Source: Podocnemis expansa (lineage: Eukaryota; Chordata; Testudines; Podocnemididae). From it: DNA of 64,000 nucleotides. The stretch lies in NCBI GenBank assembly GCA_007922195.1, contig ML682232.1, positions 1,494,870 to 1,558,869 of the forward strand. Direction: 5' to 3'. How positions within the stretch are numbered: the stretch's first letter is position 1; each line of letters starts with the position of its first letter. This document shows positions 12,290-22,983 of this stretch, piece after piece. Both the position numbers and the translations under genes were made by a program. Below the pieces are notes generated by a model, which saw only the letters and a program-made list of their open reading frames with translations, did not search any database and had not been told where the DNA came from.

Positions 12290-12833
12290 CAAGGGCTCAT
12301 CCACCAATGTGTTTTAGGCCATCATATGCCAGAAGTGCGCCCCACCCCACCCCCCATATTGGACAAACAGGACAGTCTATGCACAAAAAAAATAAATGGG
12401 CACAAAACTGACATTAGAAATCATAATATTCAAAAACCAGTATTGGAACACTTCAATCTTCCTGACCACTCTTGATGGTTTGCTAATAGCTGTGCTCAAG
12501 CAATTGAATAATGCATCAAGACTTTGAAGAGAAGCAGCAGAATTTGAATTCATTTGCAAATTTGACTCTGCTTCTTGAGGACTAAATACAGACTTCAGAT
12601 TTTTTTTCATTGCAACAGGTGATTTGACCTCATTTTCCTCTATATGCTGTTCCCCAATGTTTGAATCTTAACACCTGCTTTAATTTGCTGTTACAGTGTG
12701 ACCTGATACTATGACTTAGACTTCCCTGCATTTATTTTCCTCCAATTCTGACGAAGTGGGATTTTCTTCACGAAAGCTCAAGTGATAAATAAATTTGTTA
12801 GTCTTTAAAAGTGCCACAGGACTCCTTGTTTGC
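12290..12833 (+). mobile_element. Penelope-like element 3' end: broken GIY-YIG region plus hammerhead terminus
   Basis: Forward-strand copy beginning around GGCTCATCCACC. It carries degraded endonuclease coding sequence (12290 to about 12620). In different frames, phrases such as INGHKTDIRNHNIQKP and LEHFNLPDHS are readable, matching the GIY-YIG C-terminus of the element at 14184. Several indels break the frame. The non-coding 3' tail follows: GTTTGAATCTTAACACCTGC, CATTTATTTTCCTCC, the hammerhead at 12744-12786 and the terminus GTTAGTCTTTAAAAGTGCCACAGGACTCCTTGTTTG. It gives a clean order of domains for the family: endonuclease, spacer, ribozyme, terminus. Confidence 0.8.
12744..12786 (+). ncRNA. 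Type I hammerhead ribozyme with complete core
   Basis: All invariant core positions are present: CTGACGA at 12748-12754, GAAA at 12772-12775, then GCTC with U16.1 and C17 at 12778-12779. Predicted cleavage follows 12779. Stem II is GTGGG paired with TTCAC, including two G-U wobbles. Stem I pairs CCAATT with AAGTGA, with one A-G mismatch. Stem III is only the palindromic AGCT, so it would need two ribozymes pairing in trans. Minimal hammerheads of this kind are known from Penelope-like elements. Activity has not been shown here; the weakened stem II may limit it. Confidence 0.75.
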
Positions 12834-14171
12834 TTTATCCATACTGTGGTATCTTTGCATCAGTAATGTGCAGTTGCCACTGCGAGGCTCTTGGAACTTC
12901 TCTGCTAATGCAAAAAATAGCAGCACATCTGTTGCCCAGTCCTGTTACACTATACTGGGTTGCTTTTAACAAAGAAAATATGTATAATATTTTAAATTTA
13001 AAGCCAGCAACTGCCTAGGTCCATTTCAGAGCCCCTCCTAGTATATATCTGGCAGGAAGCCTGTGCTCCAACAGTACCTGCTTTGGGTTGGCAGGAGTTT
13101 GTGCTATTACTGCAGTGGTACCTAGTGTCTGTAACTAGTTCCTACTGAAATTCTTCCACAGCTGCTCTTTGCCCCTGTTCAAAAGTCATCTGAAAACACT
13201 ACTTCAGCAGTTTTCCTAGTGTTAATTTGGCAACCCCTCTACAGGCTTTCAGCTTTCCATTTAAAAAAAAAAAAATGGTACCCTATAGAGACCAAAACCT
13301 GAATTACATTATACAGTATCTTGGCAGGGGAGCACTATAAAAATGATTAATAACTTAGACAAATTAAAGGCACATGATGCTCAGAATTTGAAGTCTCTCA
13401 GCTTTATCTGGTGTAATCTGTTCTGTGGATTGGACCATAAGCATCCTTTAAAAAAGAATCTGCTTTGGCTCTGTTTTTAATGGTATTGTTGGAATGCTAA
13501 CTCTCTTTTCCACAAAAGAAGATAATGTTTTAGGATTCAGGGGTGGTTCTGTTTATTTTGAATAAATATCCCAAGCTAGCTTGAAGAGTCTTGACATGTC
13601 TATTAAACAAAAGTAATAAGTAAATTTTTTTTAACTTTCAGTACTGAGGATGATTACGTAGTGCAGTTGAACAGAGGTGCCTTTGTAAAGGAAGGTGTGT
13701 GTAAATGCATTACCAGTACTTGCAGTTTAAAAATGTTGATGCCTTCTAAAAGAGGAGTAAACTTATCATATAAAAATGGAAAATTGCATTTGCTTTGTGT
13801 GGCAGCCTTAGTAATGTTACCAGGGTTCAATCAGCTTTAGGAGCAATCTTGAGGCATGCCACCACTGTAAGTCTTTAAGAAATTTTATTCCAGTTTCCAG
13901 AAGGGATTACCTTACCACAAGAGTTCTTCTTCTCCAGGGGGCAATTGCCTCACCCATACTGCTGTTCAGAACTCTTCTGGAAAGTATTGCCAGTCCCAGA
14001 AGTTGAAAAAATCATGAGAAAATTCCCTCAAAATCATGAGATTGGCTCTAGCTGGTGAGCCTTTTTTTCATTGAAATGGTATGAGCCACCAGGACTTGTG
14101 AAGCTTTGAGACTCTGATTAATTTTTTTGGCCTGTGCTGCAGGACTTCTCCCTAGACTAGTGAATAAGCGA
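12834..14171. other. Intron 1 stretch without recognised gene
   Basis: Mostly unique-looking intron sequence. The phrase AAATCATGAGATTGGCT at 14031 is typical of a short reptilian interspersed repeat, but its limits are not clear. No coding signal recognised. Confidence 0.45.
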
Positions 14172-14745
14172 GTGAATGAGCCCTCATGTGATTTACGCCA
14201 TCATATGCCAGAAATGCTCCCATACCTTATATGTTGGACAAACAGGACTGTCTCTGCGCAAAAGAATAAATGGGCACAAAGCTGACATCAGAAGTCACAA
14301 CACTCAAAAACCAGTTTGCTGAGCACTTCCATCTTTCTCATCACTCTGTGGATGACTTGTTAATGACTGTGCTTGAGAAAGTCAGTGGGACATCAAGATT
14401 TCAAAGAGAAACAGCTGAAATAGAATTGATGGGCAGATTTGATTGTGTGAAAGCAGGATTAAATTGTGACAATGGCTTCTTTTTCCATTACAACAGGTGA
14501 TTTGACTTTACCCTCCTCTATGTGCCGTTTCGCAGTGTTTGAATCTTAACAACTGCTCTGATTTGCTGTTACTGTATGATCTGATCCTATGTCTTACACT
14601 CCCTTGCATTTATTTTCATCTCATTCGGTAAGTTCCCTCATCTTCAAAGTGTCCGACAAAGTGGGATTTTTTTCCCATGAAAGCTGATGTGATAGATAAA
14701 TCTCTTAGTCTTTAAGTGCCACAAGACTCCTTGCTTTTGTTCCCC
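14172..14745 (+). mobile_element. Penelope-like element 3' end with nearly complete GIY-YIG domain
   Basis: Forward-strand copy. It starts in coding sequence (14184-14503), continues through the spacer GTGTTTGAATCTTAACAACTGCTCTGATTTGCTG and CTTACACTCCCTTGCATTTATTTTCATC, a decayed hammerhead (CCGACAA at 14653, hairpin, GAAA, GCTG) and the terminus CTTAGTCTTTAAGTGCCACAAGACTCCTTGC. It is followed at 14746 by a 12-bp motif that recurs twice downstream, marking successive insertions. Confidence 0.85.
14184..14503 (+). pseudogene. GIY-YIG endonuclease domain of a Penelope-like retroelement (frameshifted)
   Basis: The reading frame from 14184 starts VIYAIICQKCSHTLYVGQTG and goes on to LRKRINGHKADIRSHN. 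The IYAI and YVG (14230-14247) pair, followed by an arginine in RKRIN, is the GIY-YIG nuclease signature used by Penelope-like elements to nick target DNA. A single-base shift after CCAGTT (about 14312) moves the frame. The rest, EHFHLSHHSVDD through LQ-like FQRETAEIELMGRF, then runs open to the TGA at 14501-14503. This is therefore the C-terminal domain with one visible frameshift. The reverse transcriptase is missing because the copy is 5'-truncated. It is not a host gene. Confidence 0.75.
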
Positions 14746-14757
14746 AGATTAGAAGAT

Positions 14758-14986
14758 GCAAAGGGGCAGCTGTGTTAGTCTAGTTCAGTAAAACAAACAC
14801 AGGACTCCTTGTTTGTTTATTTTACTAGATTAGAAGATAAATTCCAGAGGGGTGGCCCTGTGAGTCTAGTTCAGAAAAACAAACAAGTAGTCCTGTGGCA
14901 CTTTTAAAGACTAACAAATTATTCTATGCAAGATGTTCCATAATTCATAAACTTGTTAGTCTTTAAAAGTGCCACATGATTTCTTC
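14758..14986. mobile_element. Two further Penelope-like terminal fragments inserted in tandem
   Basis: 14758-14826 carries AGGGGCAGCTGTGTTAGTCTAGTTCAGTAAAACAAACACAGGACTCCTTG. 14839-14986 carries AGAGGGGTGGCCCTGTGAGTCTAGTTCAG, then CAAACAAGTAGTCCTGTGGCACTTTTAAAGACTAAC, and folds back on AACTTGTTAGTCTTTAAAAGTGCCACATG. The first is a bare terminus; the second is a short hairpin without the ribozyme. They are separated and flanked by the 12-bp motif AGATTAGAAGAT at 14746-14757 and 14827-14838, with a diverged copy at 14987-14998. Confidence 0.75.
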
Positions 14987-15000
14987 AAATTAGAAGACTA

Positions 15001-15085
15001 TTGGATCAGGGTCCTGTTGTGCTAGAACTGCCTCAGTACGTAGTAAGAGAGAATCCTTGCTCCAAAGAGTTTATAAACTAGTGCA
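15001..15085 (+). repeat. Amniote interspersed repeat fragment (GTTGTGCTAG type)
   Basis: GATCAGGGTCCTGTTGTGCTAGAACTG, then GTAGTAAGAGAGAATCCTTGCTCCAAAGAGTTTATAAACTA, match a very common turtle and archosaur interspersed repeat with the phrase CCCCAAAGAGCTTACAATCTAA. Related fragments lie at 29918, 43691 and 58083. Confidence 0.55.
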
Positions 15086-18001
15086 GAGCATGATGGTAAG
15101 ATTGTGATATAGGAGCTGGAACTGAGACTACGAAGCTTGTATGGAAATCAGGCATACGTTAGATTTGAGCAGGTTTTTTATCCCCACTGATCTGGACAGG
15201 ATACATACTGGTGGCTTGACAAGTGAAAGACTGTTATCTCATTTGTAATGCCCAGCTATCTGGTCTTCTGTAGGTGCTGATGCTGCACCAAGAGAATGAG
15301 ACTGGCTTTTTGGAAACATAAGCTTACTGGCTCTGAACTCTTTGGCTCTCACACAGGCAGGGTCTTCCCCTCCTTTTTCACACAAGCAAAATCTCCCACA
15401 CGTTGCTCAGCCTCAAACATTCTAAAATGCCACACCCTGTTCCTAAAGGACACTCCCATTAATATGAATCCAAGTTATTTTTTGAATGATTTTCCATATA
15501 ATATCACTCCTTTATGGTCCTTATACTAATATATGTATATTTTTCTACATTCCCAACGGTTATCCATGGAGTTTGACTTTTTGCACACACCATTTCTTCT
15601 GCTATGGCAGGGGTCTAAAACACGTGCTTGTGGGCTGCATGCAGCCCTTAAAGCTATTCCCTGCGGCCAGCAACAATACTATTGTTACCAATATTTGCAA
15701 TATTGTTGTATGAAAACATTTCAGTGATGCTGTCCTCGGTCTAATGTAGTAGTCCTCATGCAGCCCTCTACTAGTCCTCATGGTGATTTGAGTTTGAGAC
15801 CCCAGTGCTGTTGGGATTGGAGGGGTGAAGGCATGCTGTTAACCCCTGTGGACCAATCAGTCCATGAAGGAAAAAAAGAATGCATACTGGCAGGGTGTTA
15901 ACACATATATGTTAGAGCAGCTGAAGACTGAGTCTTGGGATTCTTGGTTTCTGTTCCTTCTCAGGGAGCAAATTGTGATCTCTTTGTCAGAGATAGTATA
16001 GCCAAATGAAATGATGACAGTGATGAGCTTGTCTGTGAGGACAGAACCAGGTCTCCTGGCACGGAGGCAGTAGTCCAGCAGCTAAACAGCCGCGTGGTTA
16101 GCAAAGGTTACAGAAATACTTCATTTAGTTTCTTCCTCCTGAAAATGATAGCAAAGTGAAGGATTCATGGCTCTGATATACTGAAGAGCTGTTCCTAGCA
16201 CTGCCACAAGTGGTCTTGCATTATCTGTGAAATGGGTGAATGATAGTACATCAAAGTAGCAGTGTGAAGCCTTGATTCATAGTGTGGCTTGTGAAGGGCA
16301 AAGATAGTGAGTTGGTAGAAGAGCAGGGGGTTAGAACCTTGTGGTCTCAGTGCTTGCAGTTCAGTTAACCTTTCCCTAGCCTAAAGGGCAATGTGGGTGG
16401 GTTGTGTGGGTGCCTGCTTTTGCAGACTCATGCTAAGACTCCACTTTTTATATAACTGGAGACTACTTGTAGTAAGGCCCTGAATCATATTACAGTTTGG
16501 AAGCGTTAATACTGTGTAAATAGAATCCTCTCTGCTTCGAGCTCTTAAGTAGCATGTTTCTTCCATTGCAGGGGTCTTGCCCATGTCCTAAATCATTTTT
16601 TTAATGGAAGACTACTTAACAAGGGTTGGCAGCATGGGTTTTCCTCCCGTAGCGGCAGGGTGCTGTTATTCAAATCACAGAGAATTAGCTTTATTTTAGA
16701 AAACCCCCAACAAATCTTTGTCAGGTTGTGTAACTTGAAAATTTGTGCTGTTACTTTTGTGTACAAATGAAATATTATTTTAATTGAACTAATATTAGGA
16801 CATCTTCTTAGAATTTTGAAAAACCGCTATAGGAAAAAAACTACAGTATTAAATTAAAACTGGGGGCCTTTAAACACTTAAGCAACTGTGTAACTGCACA
16901 CACACACAGTCCTATTGAATTCAGAGGGACTATTTATGTACTTAAAGCATGTGTGTAAGTGTTTGCAGCACAAGGGATTAAAATTATGTTTTAACAACTT
17001 TCTGGTAGCCAGTCTTTTCCACTTCAAAACAAAACTGCTTCAGAGTTAACAAATAAGACTTACGCTTTTAACACAATACAACTATTGTGAAATTTATATA
17101 CCAATATATTTTTCTCAAATAGGAACACATCAAATTAGGATTCTAAGTGTTGAATTTTCAGAAGTGCTTACATGACGCAGGAGCACAAACCCTGTTGATT
17201 CCATACTGCAGACTTGGAGGAATGTGGGCTGTTTGGAGCATAATGGCTATGACGTAGAAATTCAGTATACCTAAAGGTGTTTTTTTCCCCCTCCCCTCCT
17301 TAAATGTAGCACAGGCTATTTACTTATCAGTCTTCTGTTCCAGGTTTTCTCACAAGTAAGGAGATTAAGATAGTCATGGGTTTGTCTTTTAAAATAGTCA
17401 TAAACTTTAAAAAAAACTGTATAAAATTTGAAATTTTAACCATTTGAACACTAACAATTATAAATGTCCACCAGAGCAATGTAAGACTAAAGGGAAAGGT
17501 AAAGAACTAGCAATAGGTAAATGAGTCTAAATCCTTTTTAAAAATCCTTTTTTTTCTTTTTTTAACAGCCCCGCTTTCTACGCAAGTGTGTTACCCACTT
17601 TCACCCTTTTCTGAGGGGTGGGATACATACACCTTATCAGATTCCTATTCAAGAAAAGAGCTTTCTTTCTAGCTCCCTGCTAATCCCCCCCCCCAAAAAA
17701 AAACTGGAATAGTAATGGTCTGCATTCTCTTTTTTAAATAAAGAGAAACAGTTTTTATGATATGCAGAATAGTTTACATTGAAAATAGGCATGCTGCCGT
17801 TAAATCAAAAATTAAGTGCAACTGCCAGTGAAAGACATGTCCACAAAACAAATTCAGTTCTCTGAGTGTAAACTCTGATCTCTGTTATGTTTGTGAGAGG
17901 CTTCAGTGGAGTGAAAATCCAGTATAATCGATAATATAACCTTCTTTTGAGAAATAATTGTAAGACAGAGGTGGTTATTAACCTCAATATACTACTTATG
18001 G
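15086..18001. other. Intron 1 stretch around the 15608 hAT: nothing further recognised
   Basis: Apart from the hAT element, this is AT-rich intron. A repeat-like inverted phrase at 16862-16990 (CACTTAAGCAACTGTGTAACTGCACACACAC ... GTGTGTAAGTGTTTGCAGCAC) may be a decayed palindromic element. No gene recognised. Confidence 0.45.
15608..15805 (+). mobile_element. Short non-autonomous hAT element (CAGGGGTCT family)
   Basis: Terminal inverted repeats CAGGGGTCTAAAAC and GTTTGAGACCCCAG, with imperfect 8-bp flanks TGCTATGG and TGCTGTTG. The same family recurs at 34696 and 46519, sharing the internal phrase AACAATATTGNAAATAT near the middle. Too short to encode a transposase. Confidence 0.75.
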
Positions 18002-18212
18002 CAGGGGTTGGCAACCCAAAAGATGAGTCATATAAAAATTCCTTCAATAACTAAATGGTTTGAGAGCTGCAATGGTGTAGCCTCCTGATGGGAGCTGGGG
18101 AAGCTGGGCCAGGGCGCCTGCTGCACAGCCCCCTGGCAGGGGGATCCTGAAACCAAGAGCGGGCCCAATGCTGTAGGGGGGCAGCCAAAGAGCTGCAGGT
18201 TGCAGACCCCTG
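18002..18212 (+). mobile_element. Short hAT element (CAGGGGTTGGCAACC family)
   Basis: The 5' end is CAGGGGTTGGCAACC and the 3' end GGTTGCAGACCCCTG, forming inverted termini. The 8-bp flanks are ACTTATGG (17994) and ACTTATGC (18213), matching at seven positions. The interior is GC-rich. Confidence 0.8.
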
Positions 18213-18510
18213 ACTTATGCAAACAGTTCAGTAAAACTGTTAGGAGTTTGAAGATGAAGCAATAGCAAGTCATATTTCAAACTGGTCAGGTGACTTCCTA
18301 GAGGTCATCTGGGTAAATACTGCCTTGTCTCTGAATGGTATTTTTGTGTCTGTAATCCTGTCCTGAACTGAACTTCTTGGTGCTGTACAATTTCACGTAA
18401 GAAATTTCAGCATTTACTGTAAGTTTTTTAGGAGACTCGTCTTGGGTCTTTGATGAAGAGTGGCTGTTCTTTTTGTTTTATGTTTCTTTTAATTCTTTCT
18501 CGTAAATGGA

Positions 18511-18780
18511 GTCCAGGTCTACACTTAAGCTTAAGTTAGCCCAGCTACATCACTCATGGGTGTGAAAAATCCATGTCCTGAATTAACTCAGTTAAGCCAA
18601 CTATGAGCCAGTGCAGGCAGTGCTCGGTTGATGGAAGAATTCTGTCATTGACCTAGGTAGCTCTTGAGAAGTTTGCTTTACTACAGTGACTCAAGAACCC
18701 CTCCCATCTATGTAGTGGGAGTCTACACTGAAGAGCTACAGCAACACAGCTGCAGTAGTGTTTTAAGTGTAAACATAGCC
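18511..18780. mobile_element. Harbinger-like MITE (GTCTACACTTAA termini)
   Basis: The left end CCAGGTCTACACTTAAGC is complementary to the right end TTTTAAGTGTAAACATAGCC, and TAA follows at 18781. TAA or TTA flanks are typical of the PIF/Harbinger superfamily. No transposase is present. The 5' limit is uncertain by several bases. Confidence 0.55.
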
Positions 18781-21054
18781 TAAGAATACGCAATGTACTT
18801 TGAAGGTTTTGATGGGATAAATGTGAGAGGGTTACGTTATTTACGGGTAGAGAAACCATGGGTGAGTTATGCAAGTCATCCCATTTGGGTGCTGATGAAT
18901 CCTTGTTATGCCAGCATGTATTTTGCTACATGTGTTGCATAGAAAATTTGAAGTGTTTAGAGTTTTTAAAAATGTATCAAGAGAGTTTTTGTAACGCTGT
19001 GCTGCAAAGGAAAGTGCATTAGTTGCCATCAGTTCAGCTGTGCAAAACTTAAGGGGTGAGATTTTAACTGGAAAAAGGTGACTTAAATTAGTTCATATAT
19101 GCTTAGAATGTCAGGGCCTTACCTGTGTTGGTGTATCCTGTGTACAGGGTTGACTCCATACCTGTTATGATAGTGCTGAGAAGATGAAACATTGAACCTT
19201 AACTTGACTAGAGGTCCTGTATGGCTAGCATGAATTGTTGTTGTTGTTGTTATTTTTTGCTAGGAGCTATATTTTAGCGGAGGGAAACATCTGGCAGATT
19301 CTGGTGTTGGCTGCCACATGTTGGAAGTCATCTTTGCAAAGGTGTGTTAGTAGGCAGATGAAGGGTCAAAAGTACATATTACATGGCACTCATCACTACT
19401 TTGTGTGGTGTTCCTGTGTTTATACATAAGTAGTTATCTGGCATGTGCTCCCCTGACAAAGCTAACATGAAGTTCTTCCTGTCCTTTTCCTTGTATGGTC
19501 TCCATAAAGCGGCATAGGGTTTTTGAGTATAGGCATAACAGAGAAGGCCTTCAACTGTAGTGTTAGGCTACTTTGTGTAAAGTTGTACTGAACAGCTAAA
19601 GGTATACATTTTTTTCATACCAACTTATTAAATTGGCACAACTTTGAGTGGCTTTGTTTGCTTTACAGACACAGGCTTCAACAGAGAGAAGTGTGTGAGC
19701 ACTAATGATCTTTAGCTGTCATAATTCTAGTGGTAAAGTGTGTCATATTTGAAAAGTGCCTTTTCCCTTTACAGCAACAGAAAGTTGAAGATTGACATGA
19801 GGTACAATGCTCTAGTATTCCACTGGCTGACCTTTGAGGCAGATAAACATCTCCTCTGGCTACCTGCCACTATTTGTTTGCAGGTACCAGGCAATTTGCT
19901 ATTTGTACTGTAGAGAAGCTTGGGAGTGGAGGCAGGAGGCTAGTCAGGCCACAGGGTGCTAGAACATGGATCTGGAAAGGAGAACATGAGGGATGGTGAA
20001 TTTAGGAGTCATGAGCGACCTCATGCTGCTGGACAGAGAAGGGGCCAGGTGGAGGTTGGGAGCAAGTGGGGCTGTTGGACATTAGAGGTTCATCAGTCAA
20101 CTTGTAATCAACTTTAGAAGTTCAGCCTTATAAGGCTCATGAACAGGCAGTGGGATGTCAGTTTGGTGAGTAGGGAGCAAGGAATAGGGTAAGAGAGGAA
20201 ATTGCTTCCTTGTACTCAGTTTCCTTATGCTGGTGAATCCTTGATTGTCTGATGTGGAGACATCCAGCACAGAAGCCTCAGCTCTCAGTGAATAAGATGT
20301 CCCTGTGCTTAGAGAATACTTGTTTGTATTTTAGGAGTTACTCAGTGCAAGGAAGCCCAGCCAGTGACAGTGAGAGAAGTGGTTCCTTGGATGTGCCTGT
20401 AAGGCAAGGCTCATGCCTAGCAACTGTACTCACCCTGAACTACATCAGTTCCTTTCCTAAAAGGGAAAGGGGACATAAAGAGGTGATGTGATGGAATGCC
20501 ATGGAAAGAGTGAGGCTTGGGAGGAATCAAGTAATTGATAGAAGTATGGAGGAAGATGTGAGAACAGGGTTCTGGAAGAGAAAGAGCAGTGTGATACTGC
20601 ACTTGAAAATTCAGGATATGAGGGCCTGGAAGGAGATGGCATGTGAAGCAGGATCCAGGGTGGGTGTTACTGTTCGTATGAACATAGGGAAACAAATGAA
20701 TGGGTGTGGGTTGAGGAAGATGGTTCTCTGGGTGGTCAGGTGTTTGAGTGGAGAATGCAGTATCAGTGCAGGGAGCTGCTGTTGATGTCAGCCCTGAATC
20801 TCCTTAGGTGGTACCACGTGGTCTTTGTGACAGTTTGTAGAGGGGTGACCAGCCCTTAACTTCAGCATGCCTTACTTCAAGTGATGTCCAACTTACCTGC
20901 TGCTGCATGCAGAAACGAATCCCTTAAAATTGGTTAACAAGGCTTAATTTAAAACAAACAAACAAAAAAAAGAAACTCCAATAAACCAGGATGGGAGTCG
21001 CCCAGTAACTGGACTCCGGCTGGAATCCTAACTCTGAGAAACTACTTCGATGTA
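18781..21054. other. Intron 1 stretch without recognised gene
   Basis: A short GTT triplet repeat at 19235-19248 is the only simple repeat of note. Open frames of 60-90 codons occur on both strands but share nothing with known proteins that I can see. Confidence 0.45.
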
Positions 21055-21810
21055 AAAAGTGAAAAAAGCAAACAGGAACCATTAGGAAGGGGATAGATAA
21101 TAAGACAGAAAATATCATAGTGCCACTATGTAAATCAGTGGTATGCCAACAACCTGCATATTCATGCATTTCTGGTCACCCCATCTTAAAAAAAGATACA
21201 TTAGAATGCAAAAAGGTACAGAGAATGCATTTTTGTTGCCTTAGGATTATGGAACAGCTTCCCAAGAGATTAAAAATACTGAGATTTTGCAGGTTGGAAA
21301 GGAGATTACTTGTGGGGGGGGGGAATATTATACAGGTCTATAAAATCATGAATCCTTTGGAGAAAGTGAGTTTACTTGTTTACTCCTTCACATTTTCAAG
21401 TAACACAAGAACCAGGAGTTACCTAATTCAATTAATAAGCATCAGGTTTAAAACAAATGGAAGGAAGTATTTACTCCTCGGTGCACAGGCAACCTCTGAA
21501 GCTCATTGCTAGGGAATGTTACGAAGGCAAAAACTATCTGGGTTCAGAAAGAATTGGTTAAACTATTCATGGAGGATAGGTCCATCAGTGGCTATTAGCC
21601 AAGATAGCCGGACATCCAATGCCATGGTCTGGATGCCCCTAAATAGCTGGCTGCCAGAAGCTGGCAGTGGATGACAGGAGATGGGTCATTCAATAACTGG
21701 TGTATTCTGTTCATTTCCTCTGAATATTCTGTCATTAGCCACTGTAAGAGAAGAGGATTCTGAACTGGAGGAACCATAGGTTTGCCTCAGTATCGCTGTT
21801 CTTATCTTCA
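21055..21810 (+). mobile_element. CR1 LINE 3' end (5'-truncated)
   Basis: About 750 bp of the end of CR1 ORF2 and its 3' UTR. Recognisable coding phrases are VYKIMNPLEKV, NTRTRSYLIQLI and RFKTNGRKY (frame covering 21120-21512), the C-terminal tail of the CR1 reverse-transcriptase protein with frameshifts. The tail continues with CATGGAGGATAGGTCCATCAGTGGCTATTAGCCAAGAT and ends near CTGTTCTTATCTTCA, as turtle CR1 copies do. It is defective and truncated, as most CR1 insertions are. Confidence 0.85.
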
Positions 21811-22614
21811 GTGGACTATAGTGTGCTTTTCTCGCCTAAGGTGTCATTGCTATAAAAATGGAGTTGTTAGATCCAATCTGTTTTCCTGTAAGAACACTGG
21901 GATTGAGGGGCATAAACTCTCCCTCTGTGCTCTGCGTTTGACCATGTTTCATCCACCATTGTATAGAAGGACATGAGCTAAAAACAGGAGGGTATTGTGG
22001 CACGGGTGCCAACTCTTGTGTGATCAGTGTGCAAACCCTGCTGAGATGTAAGAGCCAGCGATGAAGTATTTTCCCCACTCAATGTGGTCCTTACTGTTTT
22101 TCAGTATGGTTGCTGAGCAACTCCAAAAGTACTTGGGCAGAAGTTTTGTTACCTTCCAGGCTTCTTTTAGGCCCCAGCTGGCACTAAGATTGCATTGTTG
22201 TGTGATGGATAATTTCCATCCGGTGAAGTAGTTGGGACTTCTTTCCAAATTGATAATGGCTATCAGTTTTCACTTTTTTATTTGTGAGGGGAGGCCAGCT
22301 GCACAAACTATCTGAAGATAACTAGTAATTCCTTTTGAGGTTGTTACTCAGGGGTGCTGGGTAGTTAGATTAGCACTGAAGGCCCTGGCCTGTGAGAATA
22401 TGGCAGGATTCTCTCTGCTTTGGGTACAAGTGCAGATATGGTGTATAAAAGCACAAAAGGATCAATTTGATGTGACTGGTGATATCTTCTGTTAAGTAAT
22501 GCCGTCTGGATGCCAAAGGTCTCCAAAGTTACTGAACAGCTTATTCCGTCAAAAGAGGACACTGAAGAGGCACAGCTAATAGCAGCCACTTCATTAACGG
22601 AAATGAATAGGATG
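21811..22614. other. Intron 1 stretch without recognised gene
   Basis: No repeat or coding signal that I recognise. Low-scoring open frames occur on both strands. Confidence 0.4.
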
Positions 22615-22622
22615 TTCTAAAT

Positions 22623-22799
22623 CAGCTGTTCTCAACCACTGTGTCAAGACATGTTACTGTGTTGCTACCTAGTAGTAAGTGTGTCACCGAGAGCTGGGGT
22701 GATGGCTGGATTTGGCCTGGAGGGATGGGCTGGTGTGTCCTCTAGGGTAACTCTATGCCATCAGGTGTGTCATGACCTACAAAAGATTGAGAACCGCTG
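22623..22799 (+). mobile_element. Short hAT element, first of a back-to-back pair
   Basis: The termini are CAGCTGTTCTCAACC and TTGAGAACCGCTG, with flanks TTCTAAAT (22615-22622) and CTCTAAAT (22800-22807), matching at seven of eight. Internal phrases GATGGCTGGATTTGGCCTGG and GTGTGTCATGACCTACAAAAG define a family also present at 22808, 31200 (reverse) and 34899. Confidence 0.85.
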
Positions 22800-22807
22800 C
22801 TCTAAAT

Positions 22808-22983
22808 CTGTGGTTCTCAATCACTGTGTTGACATAAAGTCCTATGTCGCCTCACAGGGGTAAGTGTTGCAGAGAGCCAGGAAGATGGCTGGATTCAGCC
22901 TGTGAGAGAGAGGCTGGTGTGTCATGTAGGGTTGCAATACACTGCCAAGTGTGTCGTGACCTACAAAAGGTTGAGAACCACTG
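22808..22983 (+). mobile_element. Short hAT element, second of the pair
   Basis: Same family as the preceding element (GATGGCTGGATTCAGCC, GTGTCGTGACCTACAAAAGG), ending GGTTGAGAACCACTG. Its left flank is the right target duplication of the first copy. The right flank CTATGGGT does not match it well, so whether this was an independent insertion or a local duplication is open. Confidence 0.75.

Noticed and set aside
14746..14998. CRISPR-like direct repeats
   Set aside because: The repeats are target duplications of retroelement insertions in a vertebrate genome; spacing is irregular and spacers are related to each other.
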